Origin: Leptodontidium sp. MPI-SDFR-AT-0119 | Taxonomy: Eukaryota; Ascomycota; Leotiomycetes; Helotiales; Leptodontidiaceae | Direction: 5' to 3' | DNA: 64,000 bases | NCBI GenBank assembly: GCA_020726505.1 | Contig: JAHLEZ010000002.1 | Location: 2,356,001-2,420,000 of the forward strand | Shown: piece by piece, positions 50,101 through 60,191 of the stretch | Layout: every line of letters begins with the position of its first letter | Position numbering within the stretch: position 1 is the stretch's first letter | Position numbers and translations under genes: made by a program | Notes under the pieces: generated by a model | Database searches by the model: none | What the model was told of the DNA's origin: nothing | What the model saw: the letters and a program-made list of their open reading frames with translations, nothing else

Positions 50101-50784
50101 GTCAAATCCGTCCTATACACGGCTGTTATAATTAAACTAGACGTAACTTTTGCAGCTTCACAACTGTCGCAATTCTTAACAAACCTAAGCTAAAAGCACC
50201 TATAGGCTGTCGATTAAACAATACATTACTTATTTAGTACACGCTTCTTAGGGATCGTTTACAACTATTAATAGCGTGAAACATAGCTTATAATAGCGTC
50301 TAATACTTCTTTCGTAAATGATTTAGAAACTAAGCGTTCTTTATAAGGGCTCATTATTCTTTTATTTAGGGGTACTATACTCTAGAAAGCATCGAGGCAA
50401 GACACAGTCACTACCTCGACTACAGAAGCTAAGCTCTTAGGGGTAAAGCGAACTACAAAGGAAGTTATAACACTATAAAGGCTCTTTAAAGAAATGCACC
50501 TTAATGTGGGGTGCCCCTAGAATATCTTCTACGACAACTAATAGACGATTAAGCTTATAGTTAAAGAGAACTAGCACATATCGACTAAGCTTAAGCACGT
50601 TAATATTCAGAATATATAACTACGCCAAGAGTACTAAAAAGGCAGTTTTAAGGTTATATATTTGCCTACAAGTGAGATATACGCTAATAGCCTTATTAAA
50701 AACCTCCCACGCCAGAAGTTTGAGACTTTTGTCACATTACTCAATTTACAAGACGCTAGGGCGTCGGTAAAAGAGCTTAATTGA
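47150..50784 (+). pseudogene. Copia C pol: integrase and RT/RNase H remnant
   Basis: The gag-pre-integrase motif HLRASHLGKIALEAL (near 47220) precedes an integrase core (KDEYSRKLFTFTLTSKANE near 47450). RT begins around 49020; its strand and family are shown by VVNAFINIE, INRALYSLR and FYVDDIQVLYHKS (YVDD at about 49793). RNase H shows DTVTTSTTEAKLLG near 50400. The frame ends at about 50784. Dozens of TAG/TAA stops make it non-functional. Confidence 0.82.
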
Positions 50785-51066
50785 AGTATGAAACCACTAT
50801 ACAAGCTTGTAACTTATTACAAAACACACTCTTTTATTTTCCTTTATATTTTTGAAAGTAGTACAGTTACGTTAAGTACGTTCTTTTTAAGTTATTAGAG
50901 GGCAGGAATTCCATTTTAGCCGAAGCCACAACTAAACTAACGTAAAGTAAGTATATAAGGGCCCGTTCCTAAGCTACTTATAAAGTAATAAATTATAACT
51001 CTAAAAGGGCACGTTCCTAAGCCGCTATTAAGTCGCGAACTAAACTACTAACAAGTCCACTAGCTT

Positions 51067-51240
51067 ACTAAAGAGCTCCTTAATACGGCGGCGGCGGGCG
51101 GCCACACCACTAGCACTATCAACAGCAATAGCAGCACTAGCACTAGCACTAATAGCACTAGCACTAGCACTAACCCGAACGGGTAAGAGGATTAGGTAGA
51201 GGGCGGGGGCAGGGGAAGCGGCGGGGGCGGCAGCGGCTAG
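51067..51240. repeat. ACTAGC-type microsatellite and GC-rich tract
   Basis: Imperfect ACTAGC hexamer repeats (about 51110-51170) are flanked by GGC-rich runs (CGGCGGCGGGCGGCC and GCGGGGGCGGCAGCGG), in sharp contrast to the AT-rich surroundings. A related GGGGCG-rich tract lies at 51620-51670. Confidence 0.7.
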
Positions 51241-51860
51241 ACAACTAAAGTTAGTCTCTTTAAAGCTATTATAAAGACGGAATAAATATACTGGGGGCAG
51301 TAAAAGCCTCGCGGACCGCGGCCTAGAGGGTTCTTAACTACTACTTAGAGTTAGCCAAACTCAAAGACACAAGAACTAAAGTCAAACTTACGCGAGTGCG
51401 CGAGGTACCACGCTTCTCCTCTAAAAAGGCAACAAAAGCCACCGCAATAACAGGCCTAATAAGACCGGCGTAACTATAATTCTGACCGTGGCACTGAAGG
51501 CACCGGGCCGAGCTAGTAGTATCTTGACAGATACTAACAAGGAGGTCACCCTTCAAGGCAGCTTTGACGTATACTGAGCAAGGGACCTCCCTATTAACAC
51601 CTGCCTTAGCGCGACGGCGAGGGGTGGCTGGGGCGGGGGCGGGGGCGGGCGAGGGGGTGCGGGGGCGAGCCGCAAGCTATTATAATATATTAAAACCATT
51701 CTCAAAAGAACAAAGAGTACAAGGGAAACGTACCTTCTTTACTACGCGAGTAGCGGCGAGGTTGAAGCGCCGAGAGGCGCGGGCGGCTAACTTAGCGGCG
51801 GAGACACGACCTATTTTAAATTTAGTATACTTACAAAAAGAAGTTACAATAGGGGAGTAG
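51230..51860 (-). pseudogene. Antisense Cys-motif frame in 3' region of Copia C
   Basis: On the strand opposite gag/pol there is a long, GC-rich frame with only a few TAA/TAG interruptions. A basic/Pro-rich segment (RPRTPSPAPAPAPATPRRR) is followed by GDLLVSICQDTTSSARCLQC and then Tyr where a third Cys of a C-x2-C-x6-C motif is expected. A hydrophobic stretch VIAVAFVAFLEEKR comes next. The longest uninterrupted part is 51341-51556. I do not recognise a family. It is not needed for retrotransposition, and could be an accessory gene of the element or a captured host fragment. Confidence 0.4.
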
Positions 51861-52046
51861 TTGTCTATATACTCTCGTTTAGACGTTTAACATATTTACT
51901 TTAGCTACTACTTATCATTTTCCTTTACTGTTTGTCGCTTTTATATTATTAGTTATATATTATATGTCGATTTCCTATTGTCTATTATATTTATTAAGCA
52001 CTTATTTACTTCGCCAAAGCTTAGTATTGTCCTTAGCGAGGGGGTG

Positions 52047-52243
52047 TATCGTGTAAGTTATAGTAGGCCGGCTAAGCGAGTCTAATTAAAGGCACTATAG
52101 CCAAAGCGCCCGCGACCTCTATATTTAGGGAGCTTAAATAGACTATACGTAAATAATATAACAATCAATTACAGTACTGCGCATACCTCAATAATACGTC
52201 AAATACGCCTCTGTGGAGCCTCTAGGTGTGCTCTTACACGACA
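52047..52243 (+). repeat. 3' LTR of Copia C
   Basis: 197 bp, second copy of the Copia LTR; its first dinucleotide has mutated from TG to TA. Confidence 0.9.
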
Positions 52244-52527
52244 AAAGGCTTATTTAAGAAGGCGAAGTCATTAGCGCCTGTGTTGATTAAAGAACGTAAT
52301 TAGATCGAAATTCCGTGTTTTGCGAGGCGACAAGGGTAGGTGAAGTGTGGTTCGCCTATAAGGCGAGATAAATCCAAGTTAGTTAGATTTATAACTCCGT
52401 TATATTTGCCTAAAAGAGGGACTTTATTTAGGCGTCCTCTTTTAAATCGCCGTCCTTTAATTGGTCGATTTCCTCTTCTTCTTCTTGATCTAGCTCCTTT
52501 AGGTCGCTCGTTTTTGGTTCCGGGCAA
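52244..52527 (-). pseudogene. Gypsy B pol start and protease (5' of Copia insertion)
   Basis: The pol frame enters from the -1 frameshift near 52440 (KRGRLNKVPLL) and runs through PHFTYPC to LINTGANDFAFLNKPF. Aspartic proteases of this class have D-S/T-G-A at that point, so the catalytic Asp now reads Asn. The frame continues at 44793 on the other side of element C, with the shared CCTTT (minus strand) of the target duplication. Confidence 0.75.
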
Positions 52528-53894
52528 TTTGGAGCTATATGGCCTTTCTTATTATAACGATAACAAGTAATATCGTCTGAATTAGGCCTAGCGTGGCTTT
52601 TCGGTTCGGTTTTCTTGTTATAGTCGACCTTTGGAGTAGTTGTATTCCTAGGAAATTGATTCTTAGAGGCTTTAGAGGAGTTATTACTACTATTACTAGT
52701 AGAGTTGCTCTCTTTTCGCCTTTGCGTAGCTACTAGCCTCTTTTTCTCGTGTAATAGAGAGGTTGCTAGGCAAAACTCGTCGAATCCGTTAATTAAATTA
52801 ACCGTAGGCTCTATTGTATTCCGTAGGCTGTCGTACAACTTAAGCCATAGGTGATCTTTGAGTCGATTTCTAGGCTTTTTGGCCTTATTGGCTAACTTCA
52901 AGAAACGAGCCTTAAAATCAGCGAAATCGTTGCTTGGAAGCATATGAAGCTCGTCGTATTTGGACTTGTACGTCGATATTTGCTTTTTAACAAAGGATTT
53001 ACGTAAATTCGATATAAGCTCTAAATGGTGGTTATAGGGGTCCCCACTATAAGGGTCGTGCCTAATAAAGAGCGTTTCTTGAGCTATTCCGCTAGTTATA
53101 GAATATATGTACGTAATCCTAGCAAATTCGTCGTCGAAATAGTCCTAATTAACTCTTAATTTAGAGACTATTTGTAGCTCCCATTGTTCAAAGGTAGGAT
53201 CAACTCCGTCTGTAAGTCGGGGCGGATTATCGATTTTTCCGGTCTTCCTACGCTCGTCGTTAGAGCTTGGAAATCGGTCCGGAGCCGCTAAAGCAGCCGT
53301 TTTGCTTATTATAGTAGAAATAGGACTATTTGAGACGTTTGGAGCTACGTAATCGGTAAAGCGTATTCCGTTATACACTCTTGGTAACCCTTGCTGTAAG
53401 TGGCTTGTAAAGCGAGCGCTAGCGTCGGGGTCTCTGATTGGCCGATTTGGCGATATAGAGGTTAACCTAGTAATAGGCGTATTTTCTTTGTCTTGGCGTT
53501 CTTGACCTCTACTCCGTACTCGTTCCGTAATATTCGTATTTAGTGTAGTTTCTATACTACGTCTTTCCGTAGGTCTCTTTGAATTAGAGCGGGAGCTAGC
53601 TAGCTCGTTGATTTGTTGACGTAATAGTTGATTTTCTTCCGATTGCTCTCTTATTAAGCTTCGTAGCTCTAATAACTAATCTTCTATCGTTTGATTGGCC
53701 ACTTCAGGATATGCGGGTCCTTCTCCGGCGTTTGATTGGCTCGCTTCGCTAAGAGCTTTTTGTTTGCCTTTATTAGGTACCGGGGAGGAAGGAGGTTCCG
53801 TGGACTCTTGAATAGGCGTATTTTGTGTATTTTGGCTAGGGGAGCCATAGAAGCGGTTGCCACGGCCCCTACCGCGATTAGATCGAGTAGACAT
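52428..53894 (-). pseudogene. Gypsy B gag with zinc knuckle
   Basis: The minus-strand gag begins near 53894 (MSTRSNRGRGRGNRFYGSPS), has TAG breaks, and ends with an open 171-codon part (52428-52943). It includes LWLKLYDSLRNTIEPTVNL, a Ser/Asn-rich spacer and a CCHC knuckle degraded to CYRY-KKGHIAPNC (second Cys to Tyr). An acidic EEEEEIDQL tail ends at TAA 52428-52430. A separate stretch at 53145-53378 (LTDGVDPTFEQWELQIVSKL) is typical of this gag family. Confidence 0.8.
52440..52446 (-). promoter_or_regulatory. -1 ribosomal frameshift slippery site of Gypsy B
   Basis: The minus-strand heptamer TTTAAAA is in the required X_XXY_YYZ phase relative to gag (GAT TTA AAA GAG). The gag frame stops 10 bases later. 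The -1 frame read after slipping is the pol frame (AAA AGA GGA: KRG...). Confidence 0.7.
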
Positions 53895-54567
53895 TGTAAA
53901 GACGCTTCTTTTGCTGCAAAAATCGTTGAATTTAATGAAGGTTTAGTGGAGATATCGTTAAGTGATAAGGTAGTTTGTTGGGTAAGTTGTGCCGCTAATT
54001 TGCACTGTAATTGATCGAAATCAAGCGTTTTGATTGGTTCTCCAGGGGGCCCTCTACTAAAGAATAGAGACCGTAGACCGATAATCGTTCGGGTAGCTTA
54101 TAAGCCTCTAATTGGCTGAGAGCTCTTTGAGTAGAGCGTTTTTCGCCGTCGTAACGTAACGACGTGTTAATGAGGGATATTAGTCTCTATTTAGAGCACT
54201 AATAGCGAAGAAAGGCGCTAGTCCGAGTTGGAATGGTCCGACCGCCATAATATATATTATATTGGCTAGTGCGTAATTTGCCGGGTTCCGTAGTTTAGTT
54301 AGTCGTTTAGTGATAGTATAAGAGCCCTCAAAAGGGAACTGCTTATATATAGCTAGTAAAAGCCTCGCTTATAACTAGTTATAAAGCTAGAGTTGACTCT
54401 TGTATAACGCTAGACCGAGCGTAGCTTATTAAGCAACGAGTCGTAGTCGTGGTGTGAGGGCGACGACGATAGTCGAAGGTGTTTATAACAAACTAGGCCC
54501 TGACGGGTATAAATCGTCGGGATATTATGTAGGCCGTCTCCGGCGTTGTGATTTGACTTCGATATAA

Positions 54568-54979
54568 TGTAATAGCACGGATTTCCGTAAGCGAGCAGTA
54601 CCGGGATCAGGTGATAATACTCTCTATTAACGCGAATATCGAAGTGAAGAGCCCTTTCCCCGAGGGAAGGTAGCTCTCCTTATATCTTCGACATCGTCTA
54701 GGCTATTCTTAATTAGACTTAATTACATAACGTATACGTTGCGTACGTATTACGTAGTAGCGTTGTAACGTTACATACGTATTACGTATTAGCGCTACAT
54801 AGCCTCACTTAGTCAAATACTAAGTGGGTATATGGCGTAAAGCGCTCAGCTCGAGCCCTGCCGAGCTCCCGAGCGTTACCGAGCTCTACCGAGCTCTACC
54901 GAGGCTATTACGTCTCTCGTACGTCTTAGACTAATCCTATTTAGGCATAGTAAATGGAGTGGGAACCACTACCTTTACA
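54568..54979 (-). repeat. 5' LTR of Gypsy B
   Basis: 412 bp, second LTR of B, followed by the GTTTA duplication. Confidence 0.9.
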
Positions 54980-54984
54980 GTTTA

Positions 54985-57360
54985 TTAATGCGAGCTCGAC
55001 ACTTAATTAGTTTAAGGCCTCTCGCTAGCGATGAATTAGTTCTTAATTAATCTTATACACTAATATTATAAAGGTTTTTACCTTATTTCTTTTAAATTTC
55101 CTTAGTCGGAAGTACGTCGTAAACATCGCTACTACCGATATAAGGAAGATCCCTATAGTAAGCGACTTTAGTTAATAATTCGCTAAAGAAACTCCACGGG
55201 CTCTCCCGTCCTTAAGTAGTAATCCCGGATCACGGGATATCAGAGGGTTTAATTAATCCTTTATAACACGTAAGCGTTCCTTAACCTCTCTAGCGAAGCT
55301 CGAGGGTCGAGTCAGCGAGACGCTAGCGGTAAGTCGTATAAAGACCTTTGTCTTAGGGGAATCGTCGAGCGCCGCGAGCCTAGCTTGCCTCCGGCGGTAG
55401 TTATCTATGTCTATAAGGGCATCCCTTCGTTTTACGTCGAGCTAATAAGACTTAACGATTAGCTTATCGAAACAGTTAATGTCGACGAAGACTCGCTAAT
55501 TAAAGTACGGCTAAACGGGCATATCTAATAACTATTTTAATTAGTTGCGGTTCTTAGTATACGACTACTTTAAGTCGTAATACTCCAGGAACTTCCGGCT
55601 AATTAAGACGTCGGTGTTTCTTAGGTTAGTCACTAAAAAAGGGAAGTTGATTCGCCGGCGGTCGATTGTTAAAGTAAGTAAGATGGCCGTATTAATTGGC
55701 TTGCCTTTTTTACTATTGTAACTAGTTAGGACGATTAACTAAGGGAGGGACATAAAGGAAATATCAAATTACTTAATAAGTTAGTATACAAAGAAGGTTT
55801 TAATAACACTAAAGATATTAACTTCGCTATTAATATATATAAGTATCTTAATAAAGAATTTATTCCTTCTTAATTTAATATTAATTAAGAATTATCGCCC
55901 TTTAATAAAAGCGCGGAAATTAAATGCCAAGTCCTTTTATAAGTTGTAGCTTATGCCGAGGTGTAAGTCTTTGCTATAACCTAGGAGTTTTTTAATAGCT
56001 CGTTAGTCTCTAAATCTTCGCCAACGACTAGCTTAAAGATTAACTTATCGAGAGCCTAGTCTCTACGGCGCTTAGAATAGTCGCTAGCCCAATAGCCGGT
56101 CTTACTACAGTAGAAATAAGTGTTAGAAGAGACGTCCCTAAGTGCAGGAGGAGGTATAGGGGACTTAAATCGGCGCAAAACAGGCGAAGAAGAGGGCGTA
56201 CGCTAGCGGACATCCGATGACTATCTTAGAATCGGGGTCGGGGGTCTCTATACCGTAGTAGCCGGCATAAGGAAAGTAACGCGCCAGTTTTCCTTTTTTA
56301 AGATGTCGCTTAAGTCGTTAGTATTATTAAAAGAAACTCGAGGGGCTTCGCGGGTAGTAGTAAGGGCCCGCGCATTAGCTCGCGCGGCAGCGATATTTCG
56401 AGACTCGCGGTTTAAGACGGCTAAGAACTCGTTAAGAGTCGTATAATCTCTGGCGAAGTTATACTTCTTAGTACGGATGTCGTACTTAAGCTTATCTGAG
56501 ACTTTCTCACACATATTATTAAACTAACGGGCAGGCGAGATCTTCTTAGTAACCGTATATATCGTGAACTTTATACGAAACTTATTATACGTTATATTAC
56601 TTATTTATAATTAGTTATACTTAAGCTTAGCTACTTGTACTCGATTATAATTAAAGAAACGCTAGTCTAAAGCCTTTAAGACGTCAGCGGCTTTATTAAA
56701 GTCTCTAGCGAAGTCGGGGTTTATTTGTTAAAAGATAATAGTCTTAGCCTCTCCCTTCGTACACTTAAAGTAAGTATAAACCTACGATTCGCCGGTGAAG
56801 AAGTTACCTAAGTACTTTTAGATAAAAAGCTTTATATTTATCTTCTAGGCGTCGTATTTAATTTCGCCCTTATAATCGCTAAAGGGGGTACGGGGGTACT
56901 TGACCTTATTAGGCTTAACGGCAGGGATAACAGGGTTTAGCTTAAGGAGGTAATAGTCGGCGGTAGGCTAGAGGTCCGCCGTAAGAGCTCACACTAATCA
57001 GTCAGAAGAAGAGGGAGTGCTAGTCTCTTAGCGAGGGTTATCGATGGCATATTAAGTAAGGGCCTACGTGACAGCGGCGGCGACAGTAGAGCTCACGAAG
57101 TCTTTAATTAGCTAATCTACCCTAACTTATTAAGCGAGGGTGAGGCCTTTTATATCAGTAAGCTCCGGCGATGCGTCGAAAAAGCTCTAGGGTTTGTCCT
57201 CCGAGTTTGAGTTGAATTCGTTAAAGCTCTCCGGCTCTTCCGAAAGAGTCTCGACTAACGAGATAAGGGTATCGGTAAAGCCTAGCCGTACGGGGGCGCT
57301 TCTTTCTCTAAAGCTTCGCCGACGAGGGGGAGAAGTCAGTAAAGGTAGTAAGGTGGGGTT
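54985..57360 (-). pseudogene. Gypsy A gag and protease remnant
   Basis: The minus-strand reading starts about 57360. The clearest uninterrupted part is 56248-56514 (MCEKVSDKLKYDIRTKKYNF, then FLAVLNRESRNIAAARANAR). The zinc knuckle near 56060-56130 reads YFYCSKTGYWASDY, where Cys/His positions have become Tyr. The protease region up to the B insertion is too eroded to delimit. Confidence 0.65.
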
Positions 57361-57628
57361 AAGGGGTGTTTAAGATTGTCGATCGGTTTATTAATCAAAC
57401 ATACGTTCGAAACAGGGGCGCGCGTCAAGTTACGGCAAAGTAAGTTAACCGCGGGAAAATATTTAGCTTTCTCTGGGATAGTCTACTACGAGGACAAAGA
57501 AGTACTTATCTATCGAATAGGCTAAGGTATTAAAGCTCGTTATTAACTTGTTACAAGGGCAAGTCGACAAGGCGTAAAACCGGGTGAGATATAACGCTTC
57601 ACAATAAAGGGGTGTTAGTCTTTTCTTA

Positions 57629-57930
57629 TATTACGGCTGGCTAAAGGTTAATACGGCGAGTTAACTTAAGCTTTGTATTTAGACCTAAGGCTACGCTCAG
57701 AATCGAGAAGAAAAGACAAGGAGAAAAGGAAAGCTCTCCGTAAGGGAGGGCTCGAGTATAAATACATGAAGAACCCTCCTAATAGGGCCTAGCGTAGTCG
57801 AGTGCCATTCACGTCAACATGTCGCAGGCTCGCCACCTAGTCTTCCCTATTGGGCTTAGCGCCGTCGCATAGCCAGCGATGCTACGAGCCCGTGTCGGTT
57901 AGAATACGAGGCGCATCGTAAGTCGTAACA
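57629..57930 (-). repeat. 5' LTR of Gypsy A
   Basis: 302 bp; its first dinucleotide has mutated (TA instead of TG). It is followed by the GTAAT duplication. Confidence 0.88.
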
Positions 57931-59669
57931 GTAATCTGTTTTCTTACAAAGCGCAACCTCGCATTGCTTACACCTATACATTGTAGCCTTTCTTTTAGTA
58001 GTTCGGCCAAGATTACGTGTAATATTCCCTAAAGCGACTCTTTTTAGTAGAGGTCTATTACTAAACCTCACTCCTTTACACGTAACGCAGTCTACTCTCC
58101 TTTGTGCTATAGTTATTTTAATAAGCTCATGTGAATAAAGCGGAACGTCCACTGTAACTCTAGATAGCTGTGAAATACGCCTCTTCTGTAAGTCCGGTAC
58201 ATCGCGTCTCATAGTAATTAATACGTTTACTACTTGTAACCGGAAATCGTCTTATAAACGGAGGGAAACGTTTTTTAGCTTATAACTACTGTATCGAGTA
58301 ATTAAGTAACAGTTAGAAAGAACGACTAATAATATATATTAGTAGAGAGCTTAAATTGGCTTACGCCGAATACGTCTGAGGCCTCTATTATGCCCCTGAA
58401 GTTGATCTCCTAAATCGACGGCTCCTATATAGTGATTATAGGCGTCATATAACTCTAGGATATTAAGTGCCTTAGTAGGTTGATTTCCGAATAGAGCCCG
58501 AGAGATCTTTGTATTACCGGCTGTTTCTTTTAGTCGTTTTTGTACCCGTAAAACCGTGCTTTTACTATCCTAGAATGTTAACATAGCGAGAGCAAAAGCC
58601 GAATCTTAGAAGCCGATATGTAGTACGTTTTCCGACTTAGTAAGGATAGTAACTGTTGTCCCCTATAGTATTACATTGGCACCTTTTTCTCGCGTTTTCT
58701 TAAGCTTTACAATGTCTTTATAAACACCTAAAGATATCTTACACGTACTAGTAGCTATAAAACCTTAAGACCTTAAATATTCAAGTAATTAAGTAGAGGT
58801 AAAGAGGTTGTCAAGGTAGACGTGATATAAGGCCTTTAGTAACTGTGCAAGAAAAGTTAATACTACCGATTAAGTCGTATTAAGTCCTTAAATCTTTAAA
58901 ACTCCAAAAGCACTACCTTTCTTCCTTAGTTAGTAGTAAAGCCACCGGAGAAAGAAGCCACGTTGTGTAACAACTTAAATCTTGATTCCGGTAGGCGTTG
59001 GCTTATTTAGAATCGTCGTAATAGCCTTGGACTTTCTTGTATATTGAGCCATAGCTTCGTCTATAGTTAATTCCTGGCTAAGTTTCTATAGTTTTAGGTT
59101 AACTGTTTAAATATAGTTATTTAGAGGTTCCGTCTATTAAGATATTAGTATTATATACTTAAAATAAGTAGGGGAATTACTCTTTAAAATAGATGAATAC
59201 TCTTTTTATTATATACTTAGAAGCGCCGGCGTAAAGCTTAGAATCGATTTCGTCTAAGGACCTTAGAAATAGGGTAAAAAGGAGCTAATAGGCTTGTATT
59301 CTAGTAGTCCTCGATCTGATTTAAGGGGTAAACCGTTATATAAATACACATAGCGAGGTACAAGTAGATTTCCGATCGACAAGTCTTATACTAGTCCTTT
59401 ACACGAGAGTACGTCTTTAACTCATAAGGCTATAAAGCCGGCTAGTAAGAGTTTGTAGCCAAAACGATTGCGTTAATTATGTCTTTATTATAATACTAAG
59501 TGAAAAGGGTAATAGGATTATCTAGAGAGTAGTCCTCTAGCAAGTGAATCTCAAAGTCAAAATCATCGATTTCCATTAGCTTAAATTGAGCCCCTCTTGT
59601 ATGTAAAGGCTCTATAAGTGGTCGCAAGGTACTTAAATTAGTGGGGTCTAGAAACGCAGTCTTAGGCAT
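57931..59669 (-). pseudogene. piggyBac-like transposase (DDE_Tnp_1_7 type), degraded
   Basis: The start ATG at 59669 gives MPKTAFLDPTNLSTLRPLIE. Family landmarks then follow in order: EPLHTRGAQFKLMEIDDFDF, VLATNSY, LTIDEAMAQYTRKSK, a TPTGIKI-VVTQRGFFLRWLYY stretch, YLDNLFTSTQLLEYL and VDLGDQLQGHNRGLR. The C-terminal Cys-rich finger (VDCVTCKGVR, MYRCKQCEVALCKK) is cut by element A. The last 118-codon part (57856-58212, extending into the LTR) is still open. About 20 TAG/TAA stops stand mainly at Trp/Gln positions. As a cut-and-paste transposase it would have mobilised the 2-kb outer element before A inserted. Confidence 0.82.
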
Positions 59670-59813
59670 TATGTTTGTATTGAAAATAGGTTTTTTTTAG
59701 TAGTAAAGAGGGGTTGTTGATGTTGTTTATTAATCTAGGCCCGCTGGCGCACGGCCCGTAACGTAGGCAACCTTAGCGCCCCGCTTTAGCGCTGCACCTT
59801 GGAAAAGTGTGTT

Positions 59814-59834
59814 AACGGCAGCTTAGGGGATAAG
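59814..59834. repeat. Right terminal inverted repeat of piggyBac-like element
   Basis: Exact inverse of 35651-35671. Confidence 0.85.
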
Positions 59835-60191
59835 GCAAGTTTTAGATCCCTAGTCCAAAGAGCCGTGCTAAACGACCAGCGGAGCCTTATCGAATTTCGC
59901 AAATTCAACTTTATTATATATAACTATATACGGCCAACGGATGTTTCACGTGTAAGTTAGTGTTTGCTGATATTGAGATGTATCGTCTAATGCCAATTAA
60001 TGGATGTGAAGACATCGTTGCGGAATTTGCACTACAGTTCGAGAAGCAAAACAAATGGCTCGCAACCTCCGACCTACCCTCCCTTCTCCTCCTCCATCTC
60101 TCCATCTGTCCACCTTCTTCTTCTAGACTTCTCAGACTCAACCACCTCCTTTGGAAGAGCTGCCAATAGTCCCCGTGCTATACTATGCCCT
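59835..60191. other. Spacer between transposon block and ABC transporter gene
   Basis: This is the 3' flank of the ABC transporter; composition returns to normal. No gene was seen. Confidence 0.4.

Larger units (their letters stand above)
44794..52243 (+). mobile_element. Ty1/Copia retrotransposon C inside B
   Basis: Bounded by 197-bp LTRs (TGTCGTG...CACGACA) with target duplication AAAGG (44789-44793 and 52244-52248), inserted in the protease of B. B's frame resumes exactly after one copy of the duplication. The element is on the plus strand: gag from 45178, integrase near 47150-47600, RT/RNase H at about 49020-50780, and a purine tract AGCGAGGGGGTG abutting the right LTR. It is heavily RIP-mutated. 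Its 1.26-kb 3' region carries an antisense GC-rich frame. Confidence 0.9.
39457..54979 (-). mobile_element. Ty3/Gypsy retrotransposon B (chromovirus) inside A
   Basis: Bounded by 412-bp LTRs (TGTAATAG...CTTTACA) with target duplication GTTTA (39452-39456 and 54980-54984), inserted in the protease/RT region of A. It is on the minus strand: a G-rich purine tract abuts the LTR at 39869. It has gag, a -1 frameshift site and a long pol ending in a chromodomain plus an extra C-terminal segment. It is the best-preserved element of the nest (one 534-codon open stretch in pol). Without element C it is about 8.1 kb. Confidence 0.9.
35814..57930 (-). mobile_element. Ty3/Gypsy retrotransposon A (chromovirus), interrupted
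   Basis: Bounded by 302-bp LTRs with TGTTACG...CGTAACA ends and a perfect 5-bp target duplication GTAAT (35809-35813 and 57931-57935). It is oriented on the minus strand: a purine tract (GGGAGGGGGGGG on the minus strand) abuts the LTR at 36116. In minus order it carries gag, a zinc knuckle, RT, RNase H, integrase and a chromodomain. All are riddled with TAG stops. Its pol is split by element B between 39457 and 54979; without B the element is about 6.6 kb. Confidence 0.88.
35651..59834 (-). mobile_element. piggyBac-like DNA transposon, outermost host of a TE nest
   Basis: A perfect 21-bp inverted repeat beginning CTTATCCCCTAAGCTGCCGT lies at 35651-35671 and in reverse complement at 59814-59834. 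The homology extends inward through ACACACTTTT. Between the ends is a minus-strand piggyBac-type transposase pseudogene (59669 to 57931, completed at 35813-35782), split by Gypsy element A. Removing A leaves an element of about 2.07 kb. The classic TTAA target duplication is not visible: the bases just outside the CCCC core (TTAT/ATAA) belong to the inverted repeat. Confidence 0.8.

Noticed and set aside
57856..58212. 118-codon frame as a stand-alone Cys-rich gene
   Set aside because: It is the C-terminus of the piggyBac-like transposase, and its last residues are read from the inserted LTR.
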